64,000 bases of DNA from Asparagopsis taxiformis. Taxonomy: Eukaryota > Rhodophyta > Florideophyceae > Bonnemaisoniales > Bonnemaisoniaceae. Positions within the stretch are counted from its first letter, which is position 1; every line of letters starts with the position of its first letter. The stretch is from positions 1-64,000 of the forward strand of contig JALQPE010000337.1 of the NCBI GenBank assembly GCA_030407315.1, read 5' to 3'. Made by a program: the position numbers and the translations under genes. The notes beneath the pieces were generated by a model. It ran no database searches and had not been told where the DNA came from. It saw only the letters and a program-made list of their open reading frames with translations. Positions 21,405-32,273 of this stretch are shown here, piece by piece.

Positions 21405-22416
21405 GGCGCAATAATGGCAACAGAGACAAAACCCGCGCAGAAAGTAGTAGTAAATAAAAGGTGAAACAAAGAAAAGAACGTTAGATTCCCGAATTCTAGG
21501 TCGAGAGACCAATGTCGTCTCGTAAGTAGCAATGCCGACGCAAACGTAACGTCAGACAAGAGGTTAGTAGAGCTAGTGGGTAGTTAGGTTAGACACTAGA
21601 ACCGGGAAGGTCACCGGCGCAGAGCCGCCGGAGCTAACGCTCCCCTCTCGCTCCGCGCCCGTGTTCCACACCTTTATTCAGTAAAATTCCGAAATAGTTC
21701 GGCGCCGCGAGAAAAGGCTAAAAGTTTCAAATTATCTCTAAAAGTCCAATTACAGCAATGCTAGAGAGCTTACATGGCCAGCCTGCACTGTAAGGGTGAT
21801 ACAGGCTTATAGTATTCCCTGTTGTGACGTTCACTATACTACAGTCGTTATGCTCGTAGCAACTTCTAGGTCGAGAGACCAGTGTGGAACAACGTTAGTT
21901 CTAGATAGCTGGTACGAGCTAGTGGACACGCTTTCCTTACGAAACGAAACGAACGAACAGTCCACCCGCTGGTGTTTGACTGTATGTTAGGTAGAACGGT
22001 AGAGGTAGGTTAGCGAGTAGACACGAGCGTCACGACGCAACAATCCACGCGAGGATTACGTTAGCAAACGAGGTGGTACGTCACCGGAGGCGCTCTCAAC
22101 CAAGCCCGGAGGCACTACACGCAATCAGCCTTACGTGCGGCGATGGGTAGGGAGTACGCAGCTCGACGGAGACGAAGCCTCGCTAGGCAAAACGTAAACG
22201 TAAACGTAGAAGTCAGTCGTAGACTAGAGCCGTTGCTCGATCGTTGTCTTATCCCCTTTCCCTCCCGGCACGATGCCAATACCTATATGGCCACGATGGC
22301 ATCGCTTTACAGTGTAAACACTGCTCGTAACGTCCCCGAATGGGAAAGGACCTTGTGGGTCACACGTAGGGACCCGTTGGTCCGTTGGCCGTTGCCAATA
22401 CGTTCGTTGCACACGT
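21405..22416. other. Gypsy-1 leader / LTR-side region, boundaries not resolved
   Basis: No gene recognised. A 22-base sequence beginning TTCTAGGTCGAGAGACCA occurs at about 21494-21515 and again at about 21864-21885, 370 bp apart. This could mark LTR-leader junctions but no clear TG..CA limits were found. A short frame at 22143-22508 resembles nothing I know. Copia gag seems to start fading in toward the right end. Confidence 0.4.
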
Positions 22417-24344
22417 GTGCCGGTTGCGCGCGCGCATGCGCCAGCAATGTTCGTGCATTGCTGTCGCCGGTCGTATCCGCCGAAATTCGAATTCCGCGGA
22501 AAACGTAAATATTTGCGATTTCGGACTCGCCACGTATACTACAGTCACCACTATTCCCGTCGTCGATACCTCACACATAGCCCGCCCCGAGGCCGCACCC
22601 CACCATCCACACACGCTCGCACACAGAGTTTCCATATAGAACATAACATTCCACCGCCTCCTGGATACAAAGGCTAATGGTGTATTCATCACGGCACTGG
22701 ATCTCATTCCACACAGAATTGCAGAATGCGCCGCATGTACAAAGAAGTCATTGCCTCTATGGCTCGCAAACCCAATCGACCTAATCTCGATGCAGCACAC
22801 CCCATCATGTCGAAGAAAATCATTCACGACCAACATGGATACACCTCTGATCCCTCTTCAGATGAAGACGTCACTCCGCTCAATGATGAAACTGTACGTG
22901 CCGCTCAAACCACCACTTTCTTACTGGACTCTGCCGCGAACCCTACTCATCTAACCACACCCCCACTTAACCTACCTACTACCACTTCCGCTACCGTAAC
23001 GGCAGACAGCATCCGCTCCGATGTGACCCACAAAGGCCATGTTACTATTCCGACCTCTACCTCCTCCTTGACCACACACCAAGCAGTCGTCGTCCCCATC
23101 TCGAAGACAACCTACTCTCCGTAGGACAACTCACTATAGGCCACGACGTCATTTTCACTCATCGCCGAGCTTTCATTACAACCCCTCAACCTCCCCCACC
23201 CTCAGACATTATCGTCGCCACTGCACGCAGACTCCCGGACAACATGTTCGAACTTCAAACCGATCCACCGTGTACCGCAAACTTGTCAAAAACGGCTCGC
23301 ACCTACCCTCTGACTAGACACAAAGTTACAAAAAAAGGCCGTCCCATTCCCCAGCTTCCTCCGCCGTCTGTTCCTAAGATAACAAAACGTGCACTAAAAA
23401 AATCAACAATCGTGCGCCGCGGCAAACCTTCTCGTCTTTCCCGAAAACATTCCTCTCGCCCCCATCAACGCACACGTTCACGTCCTCATCCAAACGTCCA
23501 TATTGACGTATCATCCACTGTTCAAGCCTACCATGAATGGCACCTCAAACTTAACCACACGCACCCTATGAAAATTCACCACATGGCAAAACAAAAACTA
23601 GTTCCCAACCTCCCCAAATCCCTTTTACACCCACCTCCTAAGCTCTCCTGTACCGGCTGCGCGCTTGGCAAGACGGCAGCAGCCCCTTTCCGAGCGAGAT
23701 TAAGAACTGACCCCATAGGAGCGCACCTTCACACCGACATCTGTGGTCCCCTCCCAACTCCATCCATTCATGGAAATAGGTACATAATCACTTTCTTAGA
23801 CCAAGGCAGTCGTTTCCTCCGCGTACACTTCGCACCCACCAAATCTCAAGCAGCAGCATACATCAAGACACACATCAATCACGTGCATACTCTCACCCCT
23901 CACATCATTACAGACATTACCTCTGATAATTCCAAGGAGTACTACACTAAGGACCTTCAATCATTCTATGCTGCAAATAACATTACCACCCATCCCACAA
24001 TTCCTCACACACCTCAATAAAATGCTCTTGCTGAACGTGTGAACAGAACATTGATGGAATCCGCTCTTGCCAGTCTCTTAACTTCCAATCTACCCATGAA
24101 CCTCTGGGAGTATACTGTCAACGCTGCCACTGACGCCTACATTCACACGCCACATTCTGCCACCAAACAACTCCCCGTATCTCTATGGTACGGCGACGAA
24201 GCCCCGCAGATAGACACCCTCCTCCCTTTCGGCACACTGGGATATGTTCATGATCGTTCCCCTCACAACAAACTCCAGCCAAGAGCAACACTTGTCCACT
24301 ACATTGGTCGATATGACTCCAGACACTATTTCCTCTTCAACCCA
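22417..24344 (+). pseudogene. Copia element, 5' part (gag end, protease, integrase)
   Basis: The 3' end of gag has a zinc-knuckle-like C-x2-H-x4-H-x4-C (WCIHHGTGSHSTQNC, about 22680-22720), just after an in-frame TAA. The protease site FLLDSAANPTHLT lies near 22918-22955. The frame shifts near 23090, where NLLSVGQL appears in a new frame. The integrase keeps the GAG-pre-integrase region (WHLKLNHTH, CTGCALGK), HTDICGPLPTPSIHGNRYIITFLDQ, and an in-frame TAA at 24021-24023 where PQ-NALAERVNRTL would read through. The coding sequence stops at the left end of transposon copy 2 after YFLFNP and resumes at 50061. No 5' LTR was identified. The order integrase before reverse transcriptase identifies Ty1/Copia. 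Confidence 0.85.
24343..24344. other. Target-site duplication, left copy (CA)
   Basis: The dinucleotide CA precedes CACTAC at the left end and also follows TAGTG at 50059-50060. A 2-bp duplication is within the known CACTA range (2-3 bp) and is the length that restores the Copia frame. Confidence 0.75.
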
Positions 24345-24363
24345 CACTACTGTGTCTGAAATC
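24345..24363. repeat. Left terminal inverted repeat of transposon copy 2
   Basis: CACTACTGTGTCTGAAATC. It matches 14 of 19 positions of the right end read inward (CACTACCGAGTTTGAGATT). Confidence 0.85.
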
Positions 24364-24375
24364 GGGCCTGGGGCA

Positions 24376-25565
24376 GTACTGTACGGCAGTAAAATTTACT
24401 GCCTGAGGCAGTAAAATTTAGTACTGTAAAAATATAAATTAATGCCCTACTTGCCGGCAGTACAGTGCACTGCCCGGAGGCAGTGGCCATGTGCTGCCGA
24501 CGGCAGTAGAAAGTACTGCCTGGATGTATGAGGTGAGGCAGTGGTGGGAGGCAGTGATAGTTGCTGGATTTAGATTGTCTTTCTGGCAGTGATTTGTGCT
24601 ACATTGGCCTGTAAAATAAAGTAGTATATTGTGCTGACTTGGGCAGCACGGGGAGGGAGTAAAATATGCTGTCCAGGAATATGGCCCACGGCAGTACTAT
24701 TTGGTGGCGTGGGATGCACCGTGTGGCAGTAGAAGCTAGTGTTTCCGGCAGCGTTCTGTGCTGGCTGCGGGCCCGAATGACGGCAGCACATTTTGCTATA
24801 TTTAGGTAGTGCCCCGATGTACTGTATGATACTGCCTGCAGGTCATGGCAGAGGCAGAGAAATGTACTGTATTCTATTATTGGACAAAGCAGTAATTTCT
24901 GCTGCTGTGTGGTGCTGCTTTTTTTTGTACTTACAGGTAGTGACAAGTCTATGTTCTGGCAGTAGAGTAATGCAGTGGAATATGATGACAGCAGACATGC
25001 TTCGAGGCTGTGTATTCTACTGCCTGTGGAAGCGAGTGGGGACAGTAAATTATGATGTCTGACGAAATGTGTGAAAGCAATGAAATGAGGTGCTGATAGT
25101 CTCTGGGAAAAGCTGCCTGATAGTACTGCTTTATGATACGAAAAGTGCTACCGTACCGTGCTACTTGCCGTGGTGGAAAGTGCTGCCGTGCTCTACTACT
25201 TGCGTATGTGTAAATCACTGCCACGCTGTACTGCTCCAGGATATGTGAATTGCTGCCCCACAGCACTACAAAAAGTAGTAGATTTTGATGTATTATAGAG
25301 CTGTCCAGATCAGCGTAAAGTACTGTCTGATAGTGTTGTACTCGACAGGGGCATAGGACAGTACCAGTTACTGCCTGTGGCAGTGCAGTGTACTACCTGG
25401 AAGTGCTACCTGTGGCAGTACATTTCACTACCTGGAACTAGTGCTTGAGACAGTACAATTTACTGCCGGGAAGTCTATACTGAACCAGTAAATTGTAGTG
25501 CCTGGCGGTACTGACTCGGACAGAACGGGAAAGTAGTAGAATATGATGCCTAGGGTAATACTTTC
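24376..25565. repeat. Left subterminal repeats of transposon copy 2
   Basis: Many copies, mostly imperfect, of a short palindrome GGCAGTAAAATTTACTGCC and its half-site GGCAGTA, densest near 24376-24540 and again near 25310-25510. They thin out with distance from the terminus. This is the usual arrangement of protein-binding subterminal repeats in CACTA elements. Confidence 0.82.
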
Positions 25566-26953
25566 TAGTGCCTACAATTGATGTTCAGGACGATAGAATG
25601 AGGTGGAAATGCCATTCCAGCCGCATGTTCAGGCATCTGGCTACGAAATGTCGGGCAGAATGGAGTATCTCTCTCGGTGGTCTTCATAGAAGTGTGTAGG
25701 GATAACCAAGTGTGATCTAAAAGGATGTCAGAATTTTTATGTAGCAAGGACAACGATGCCTGAAGGAATGTTTCAGTTCTATCATTAGACTAGACTACTC
25801 ATTAAATCGAACTATCGTATCTAAAATCTTACTATCTCTACAACCAGGACTATTGTGCAAGCAAATCGAGTTCCTCGCTGTTTCAAAACTACATGTGATG
25901 TTCAGACAGGAGGGAAATAAACACCATTACAGATGATTTGCAACAGGTTAGCAATCGGATATAGAAAAGTATTGTAAAGGATGAGAAGAACATGAGTATG
26001 AATGGAATGAACAAACTTACCATCATTGAACTATTTTTGCGTGCAAAGGTATTGGTTGTAGGTTGGAATGACGAAAGCTTGCAAGCTTTCGTCATTCCAA
26101 CCTATAACCAATACCTATGCCAGAATCATTTGCAATCAATAGACTAGAATAGGATCAGCGAAGAACGATATTTATGGTTAGTGCACTATCTTTCATGGAA
26201 AGCATGTGGAAAGAAATGAGAGAGGGGAAAGATACCTACTCGACAACGTACCAGCCTTACCTGTCATCTTCATGATAACCGGATGATGAAATGGTCCTAT
26301 ACGTCGCGCATCAACAGCCTTAAATAGACAGCTCATCCACTCATAATGACCTCGTCGTAACTGGAAGGCAGATGATTTGGCAGACGATGATGTGGCAGAT
26401 GATTTGGCAGCGGATGATCTGTCAAATTTTCTGGACGTGATAAATTAGCAGAAATAGAAATCATGCCCCTACGCAATGTCAAACCAACCTAAAAGTCTTG
26501 GTATTGATGTTTAGCTGCATACTGAAGGAGAAACATCGAATAAATGCTGTAAATTAGAGTAGTAGACAATCCGAAAGAGAATTGCAACCGTGTTCTCATC
26601 TATATATAGTTTATTACCATAACAAGATTACTATTGAGGCCTATTATACCATGTACTGAAGCTAAATTGTAAATGATTCGTGTATTTCATTCAGAAAAGG
26701 AAGCAGGAATCGTTGGAGGCATTAAAGATCGCTGAAGAACCCAACATGGGAAATCAAGTCACCTGTTCCTTGAGTTAGGTAGGACACTATTCAGTGTGAA
26801 GTTTTCGATAAGATGTAACGGTAAGAAAATATAGGTACTATAAACTATTACAGTGGCCTGGTTAAAAAGAGACGGATACCATCTCATTAGTTGCCTACTA
26901 GTTGACATTAATCTACAATTTGTGCAAAGTTCTCTCGAATCCAAAGAGAAGAG
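25566..26953. other. Non-coding leader before the transposase gene
   Basis: No gene seen in 1.4 kb. It contains the long palindrome at 26048-26115, a short direct repeat GATGATTTGGCAGA..GATGATTTGGCAG near 26370-26410, and a TATA-like CTATATATAG near 26600, about 350 bp before the transposase ATG. Transcription of the transposase probably begins in this region. Confidence 0.45.
26048..26115. repeat. 68-bp near-perfect palindrome
   Basis: Two 34-base arms meet with no spacer at 26081/26082 (centre AAGCTTG/CAAGCTT). Only one base pair mismatches (GTAGG against CCTATA in the outer third). It could form a cruciform or hairpin. It is not related to the array palindromes. Confidence 0.9.
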
Positions 26954-29900
26954 ATGAAACGAACAGCTGTTCGGAAGAAAGGTACACCTCGAAGAACCCG
27001 GAGAAGGTTTGAATCATTGCCAATCCCATACGAAAGTGGGACAAGGCACGAAAATGGGGAAACCCCGCTAGTTTCGAACGAAACATTCGAGGTTCACGCC
27101 GATATACCGGACGAAAACGTCGGAAAAGCATCTGCTGAAGACGAGAATATTTCTAGTGGCAATGGAGAAGAGCACATTGCATTTTTTGAGGCTGGAAAAG
27201 TTACGAGAGAAGAAGAAACTATAGGCTCTGAGGAAAGCTCGGCCGAGAGCTGTGATGACCACGACGGAGAAGAGGCAGCGGAAGATGACCGCAGACTTGT
27301 GGATAAACTGCTGACCTGGCCAGTATTCTCTGCAATAATATTGCTTAGTGGAACGCTACGGATGAAACGCAAGGACTATGAAGGTATGCGTGAGATGTCT
27401 AATTTCAAGCGGGACATTTCGGATCAAGCACCTAGCGACTCGTACATGAGGAAAGTCATTTTACCGTTCATTCTGAAAACATGTTTCCCACAAAGCATGG
27501 ATACAACGTGTGAAATAGATGTAACAAAAAGCGGCTCTAGGCTTGGAAAGATGTCTCCAGGACTGTCTAGTAGCCGTAGAGCTCATTGTACTACATCGGT
27601 ACGAGTCGTGCTACCGAGCACATGGGCGGAAAGGGATATACAGACCGGACCCATTCTGGACTGCATAAAGTCTAGTAAAAGGGATAGTAGTGATGAAAGA
27701 GAAGATGAAGCATATCAAATTGCTTCAGAAAGTATTGAAAACTCTTTCATTGTCAAATGCCGTTCAGCTGTTCTGAATGACCCATTCCATCGCATTTCGG
27801 TAAGTGCATCAGATCATGACGGTCACAAGATGCACAGAAAGGTATACGCCCGACATGGAGACGAGTTGAGGATCATATGTATGCCGACGACAAATCAAGA
27901 GGCCCTGGTGGCTAAGCTGGGAGGAGCCAGAACGAAACAGGGAAAGAACATCGAAACTGGAAAGAATTCTAGGAGCAGAAGAAGTTTTACAGCAAGGAGT
28001 GACTGGAGAATTGAAGCTATCATCATTGCAAGTTATCTTGCAACCGGAGAAGAACAACAAGAATCAAATATGGAAGATGTGATAGACCCGCAAATCGATG
28101 CAATGGAAGAAACTGAGAAAAGAAATGCGAGGCGTGTCGTCTCCACCACAACGCTCGACGGAGAACATTGCAACAATGATATTCGGGCAGGTGACGCTAT
28201 CACTCTGTTTCGGCCAAAAAGTAAGTCTGATGGGAGCACATTTGAAGAGTTACTACTCGTGAACAGACATCTGAAAAAGGGACGCTCTGAACATGCGACT
28301 TTTCTCATTTGCTCCACAAGGGGAGCAACTGGGCAGCTACATCGCGAACAAATTCGGGTGAAAGACGTCCAGCTCATAGGAGCTCCAGACAAGAGGTCTA
28401 GATGGCACCCCGGCTCTAAACGTATGGATGCCTGCAGTGAGGGGAATCTTTCAGATGGCAGGAAATATATCGTATACCGATTTCTGCTATATGCTGATGA
28501 CTTCCAGCCGTTCACAAGCCGGAAAGGAAGTTTTGGTGGCTGCTATATGCTTCCATTAGGCATACAGCCAAGCAAGAGAGAAAGCTTCCACGCAGTCCGC
28601 GTTCTTGGATTCGTTCCCCCGGGAGTTTCAACAAATGTTGTAATTGAGAGAGTTGTACCCGACATTGTGAAGGGAAGTACAGACGGTTTTCCAGCGAAAG
28701 ATGCAAATGGAGAAGATGTGGTCATATTCCTGGATCCTGTTGGATTTATCGGAGATTACCCAGCTGTTTCGCATACTCTGGATGTCCGTGGTCACACCAG
28801 TAATACACCATGCCATAGCTGCATTTTCGAAAAGCAAGATATGAGCAGCAGTGGAGGTTCACGAAATGCATACACAGCATTGCTAAACAGTCAGATGAGT
28901 ACGCATGCCCGAGGAATGCACCGAAACAAGCTTGTGAGGGAAGTCGCATCGCAAGATCAGCTCAAAGTTCTTGGACTAAGCCTAGATCCGATTGAGAATA
29001 AGGCACTCCATAATTTGAGTGAATCCCTTAATCGTGTGCGGAGAGGAGTTCCTACAAACGAAGAAGGAGTTCCAGTTGTTCCTTGTCAATTCGATCCATA
29101 TCGCTCTGCTGTAGTTGCCCCAGACCATCTGCTCTCCGGACTGGCTCAAGATGTGATGAATGCCACAATCACCGCAGCAACACCTGTACTTCGAAATGTT
29201 GCGGAAACAGTTCTACTGAATACCCTCCGAATGTTCTGTTTGAGTAGTCAGAGTCAGGTATTCGGGCAGAACTACCTATTATCGATGAACATGAGCGATA
29301 TATTCGCTGTTCTCGTTGTAGCTCCCCAAGCATTTTATTCGGCATTTCGTATCGTCATCGGGAACTCTTGGGACGGGTATGAAAAACTTGAACGTATTCT
29401 TCGTTTGCTGAAAAAGTTTCAAATGGTTGTTGCCAGCATTCGATTCATCCCAACATGGTGGATAGATGGACTTGAGTCAACCAGGAGGTTCGAGGCCGAG
29501 AATGGCGGACGTCATGACCACATTCTAGCTCTTGTTTCAGACTATATGAAAGAACTGCATGAGGTATGCAAGAAGGATCCTATTGCAATGAAACATCTGG
29601 ACAAACCGAACATGCATCGGTTGATAGAATTTTGCGTACATACATTACCAGCTTTTGGAGCTGCGAAACATGTGGAAGAGCTTTTATTCGAGAGAATGCA
29701 CCAGCCTCTTAAAAGAGGGGTTCGAAACTCGAACCATAAGAATGAACATCTGTCATCAATGGAGCTCATCATGGCCGATGACTGGCTCGCACGAATAGCC
29801 ATCACGCTGGGTGCGGTAGGTCACAATACAAAACAATGGACGTCTGCCGATTGCAGACGCGTGTATTTTGCACTAGGAAAAGGAATTTCGGAGAGTCCAC

Positions 29901-30655
29901 ATGCGACAGAAGAGGCAGCAAAAAGATGCTTCTTAAGTCCTGTATTCCATCTCATATCAGAGAGGAGCAGTACTATGGTGAGCACCCACTGTCCAATCAC
30001 GCGGTGGCGAGGGGAATCTGTTGAAGACGCGAAAAATGTTCCGGCAGAAGAAACCGTCATGATGGCAAGGATACGTAAAGCTTCTGAAACTTTTCTCAGA
30101 ACCAGACAGGTAAACGGGTCTCAACATGGTGAACGACTATGGTGGCTCACTGCTGCACAAAGAGTGCGCACTAGTCATGAGGGATCTGAGAGCGAATCGA
30201 GGTTAGGGCGTGCTGAACCTGGAAGCATCATTCAAGCAGTGTGCAAAGATGGATGGTATGATGCTGGTATAGTAGTACCCGCCCATAGCAGGACGAGCAT
30301 GGAGGAATTCACATGTTCCAGACGTGTCCTTTTCGTCACATTGTCCTTTTTTATTGTGGTAGGGCAAGGAGAGGAGAAGAAGGCAAAGAAATGGAAGCAG
30401 AAAACTCCATATGCTGTCTGCATTCCCTTGACATGCACTGGAGACGGTATGTACCGGAAAGGTGGGAATGATACTATAGTTCACGTTGAAATGAACGACG
30501 GGGTCCGAGAAGTTTTGCACGTACATAACTGCGAGTCAGGAGTTTGTTCATACGATAGACAAAGTGGCATTGTAGAGCACAATAGTGATATTCTTTCTGG
30601 TGGTGAAGTGAGCGTCTTAACTAGAGAAGATGGATACCCACCACGTTCAGCATAG
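26954..30655 (+). CDS. Tnp2-like (CACTA/EnSpm) transposase
   Basis: A 1233-residue single-exon frame from ATG 26954. The N-terminus is basic (residues 1-20) then strongly acidic (about 60-115). The likely catalytic part starts with LLYADDFQPF (511-520), in the place of the LxxDGFNPF-type motif of tnp2 proteins. Then come FLDPVGFIGDYPA (592-604) and a zinc-binding-like HTSNTPCHSC (614-623), matching the NDFPAY..CPxC pattern of that family. Further on, LLSGLAQDVMN and FERMHQPLKRGVRNSNHKN resemble the late conserved blocks; the Glu of FERMH is a candidate third catalytic acid. The role would be to cut and rejoin the CACTA ends. Assignment rests on motif order and on the element's CACTA ends, not on a search. 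The C-terminal 250 residues are not recognised. Confidence 0.75.
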   Translation: MKRTAVRKKGTPRRTRRRFESLPIPYESGTRHENGETPLVSNETFEVHADIPDENVGKASAEDENISSGNGEEHIAFFEAGKVTREEETIGSEESSAESCDDHDGEEAAEDDRRLVDKLLTWPVFSAIILLSGTLRMKRKDYEGMREMSNFKRDISDQAPSDSYMRKVILPFILKTCFPQSMDTTCEIDVTKSGSRLGKMSPGLSSSRRAHCTTSVRVVLPSTWAERDIQTGPILDCIKSSKRDSSDEREDEAYQIASESIENSFIVKCRSAVLNDPFHRISVSASDHDGHKMHRKVYARHGDELRIICMPTTNQEALVAKLGGARTKQGKNIETGKNSRSRRSFTARSDWRIEAIIIASYLATGEEQQESNMEDVIDPQIDAMEETEKRNARRVVSTTTLDGEHCNNDIRAGDAITLFRPKSKSDGSTFEELLLVNRHLKKGRSEHATFLICSTRGATGQLHREQIRVKDVQLIGAPDKRSRWHPGSKRMDACSEGNLSDGRKYIVYRFLLYADDFQPFTSRKGSFGGCYMLPLGIQPSKRESFHAVRVLGFVPPGVSTNVVIERVVPDIVKGSTDGFPAKDANGEDVVIFLDPVGFIGDYPAVSHTLDVRGHTSNTPCHSCIFEKQDMSSSGGSRNAYTALLNSQMSTHARGMHRNKLVREVASQDQLKVLGLSLDPIENKALHNLSESLNRVRRGVPTNEEGVPVVPCQFDPYRSAVVAPDHLLSGLAQDVMNATITAATPVLRNVAETVLLNTLRMFCLSSQSQVFGQNYLLSMNMSDIFAVLVVAPQAFYSAFRIVIGNSWDGYEKLERILRLLKKFQMVVASIRFIPTWWIDGLESTRRFEAENGGRHDHILALVSDYMKELHEVCKKDPIAMKHLDKPNMHRLIEFCVHTLPAFGAAKHVEELLFERMHQPLKRGVRNSNHKNEHLSSMELIMADDWLARIAITLGAVGHNTKQWTSADCRRVYFALGKGISESPHATEEAAKRCFLSPVFHLISERSSTMVSTHCPITRWRGESVEDAKNVPAEETVMMARIRKASETFLRTRQVNGSQHGERLWWLTAAQRVRTSHEGSESESRLGRAEPGSIIQAVCKDGWYDAGIVVPAHSRTSMEEFTCSRRVLFVTLSFFIVVGQGEEKKAKKWKQKTPYAVCIPLTCTGDGMYRKGGNDTIVHVEMNDGVREVLHVHNCESGVCSYDRQSGIVEHNSDILSGGEVSVLTREDGYPPRSA

Positions 30656-30905
30656 AGTGTTCCAGCACAGTGTTTAATACATCAGTAAACTTTCGTAATT
30701 CATTTAGCAGCAGTCCTGATCAAGTCTTCCAACAAATGCTATACAAAATTTGTACATGTCGTTTGAAGAATAGTGTGGGATTTTGTTCCATGCGCACAAA
30801 TAAAGTGTGTTTTGCGAAGAGCGTACGCACTTACGTACGTATGATGCCATTGGTACTAGAGATGGAGCCGCGAGTTGCAGGACTCCTAGTTCCACAAAGT
30901 TGAGT
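30656..30905. other. 3' flank of the transposase gene
   Basis: About 250 bp without a gene, containing AATAAA at 30799-30804, possibly a poly(A) signal. It leads into the first palindrome array. Confidence 0.45.
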
Positions 30906-32015
30906 TCGCATAATCCAATGGAGAGCTGGCACCTGGCCAATGAAGTGGAAAATAATACCCGGTATAATTTTCTGGCTCCAGTGACAAGTGGAGTATTGTG
31001 ACTGATGGCTGTCTGCTGGCCAATGGGGAGCCGGCACCTGGCCAATGCAGTGGAAAATAATACCCGGTATAATTTTCTGGCTCCAGTGACAAGTGGAGTA
31101 TTGTGACTGATGGCTGTCTGCTGGCCAATGGGGAGCCGGCACCTGGCCAATGCAGTGGAAAATAATACCCGGTATAGTTTTCTGGCTCCAGTGACAAGTG
31201 GAGTATTGTGACTGATTGCTGTCTGCTGCCAATGGGGAGCCGGCACCTGGCCAATGCAGTGGAAAATAATACCCGGTATAGTTTTCTGGCTCCAGTGACA
31301 AGTGGAGTATTGTGACTGATTGCTGTCTGCTGCCAATGGGGAGCCGGCACCTGGCCAATGCAGTGGAGGTATACTGGCTCCAGTGACAAGTGGAGTATTG
31401 TGACTGATTGCTGTCTGCTGCCAATGGGGAGCCGGCACCTGGCCAATGCAGTGGAAAATAATACCCGGTATAGTTTTCTGGCTCCAGTGACAAGTGGAGT
31501 ATTGTGACTGATGGCTGTCTGCTGCCAATGGGGAGCCGGCACCTGGCCAATGCAGTGGAAAATAATACCCGGTATAGTTTTCTGGCTCCAGTGACAAGTG
31601 GAGTATTGTGACTGATGGCTGTCTGCTGCCAATGGGGAGCCGGCACCTGGCCAATGCAGTGGAAAATAATACCCGGTATAGTTTTCTGGCTCCAGTGACA
31701 AGTGGAGTATTGTGACTGATGGCTGTCTGCTGCCCGGCACCTGGCCAATGCAGTGGAAAATAATACCCGGTATAGTTTTCTGGCTCCAGTGACAAGTGGA
31801 GTATTGTGACTGATTGCTGTCTGCTGCCAATGGGGAGCCGGCACCTGGCCAATGCAGTGGAAAATAATACCCGGTATAGTTTTCTGGCTCCAGTGACAAG
31901 TGGAGTATTGTGACTGATTGCTGTCTGCTGCCAATGGGGAGCCGGCACCTGGCCAATGCAGTGGAAAATAATACCCGGTATAGTTTTCTGGCTCCAGTGA
32001 CAAGTGGAGTACTAT
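30906..32015. repeat. Palindrome array A (between transposase and F1a)
   Basis: Eleven tandem units of about 105 bp. Ten carry an AATAATACCCGGTATARTTTT palindrome, at 30951, 31056, 31161, 31265 and so on to about 31967. One unit near 31370 has lost it, and another near 31730 lacks part of the spacer. Each unit also contains GCACCTGGCCAATG and CTCCAGTGACAAGTGGAG, the latter a small inverted repeat. Units are nearly identical. Apparent long minus-strand frames across this array are products of the repeat period. Confidence 0.92.
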
Positions 32016-32273
32016 GATTCATGGCAATGGGATGGTTTTGGGAACGAAGGAATTGTGTGTGGGAAGTCCTTCGTCGAGGAATGACAGATGGCCGAATACA
32101 ATTGGAGCGCGTGGAAGGTGAATCAATAACTGATATTTCACGTTTAAACGTGTAGGGAGATCGTTTCCCGCCAAATACCACCTTGAAAGAGGAATATCTC
32201 TTGATCGTGTAGTCGGAGAGAAAAGGTGTCTTTGTCATCCTGAACGGCTTCTCTACGCGTCCAAATCTTTGCA
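32016..32273. promoter_or_regulatory. Upstream region of F1a
   Basis: Non-coding stretch between array A and the F1a ATG, likely holding its promoter and leader. It contains the short palindrome ACGTTTAAACGT near 32141-32152. No TATA box is clear. Confidence 0.35.

Larger units (their letters stand above)
15561..22140 (-). mobile_element. Gypsy-1: Ty3/Gypsy retrotransposon cut by transposon copy 1
   Basis: A minus-strand Gypsy element with gag (18897-21404) followed by pol (protease, reverse transcriptase, RNase H, integrase). The integrase coding sequence stops at the end of transposon copy 1, just after GPPVYLLS, where Gypsy integrases usually continue with Asp (LSD.G..F). The missing part and the 3' LTR should lie to the left of copy 1, outside the window. 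The right end (5' LTR side) is not defined. 22140 is an approximate limit set by the loss of any recognisable feature. Confidence 0.75.

Noticed and set aside
22143..22508. A 121-codon frame as Copia gag start
   Set aside because: It is not in the frame of the recognisable gag end and has no gag-like feature.
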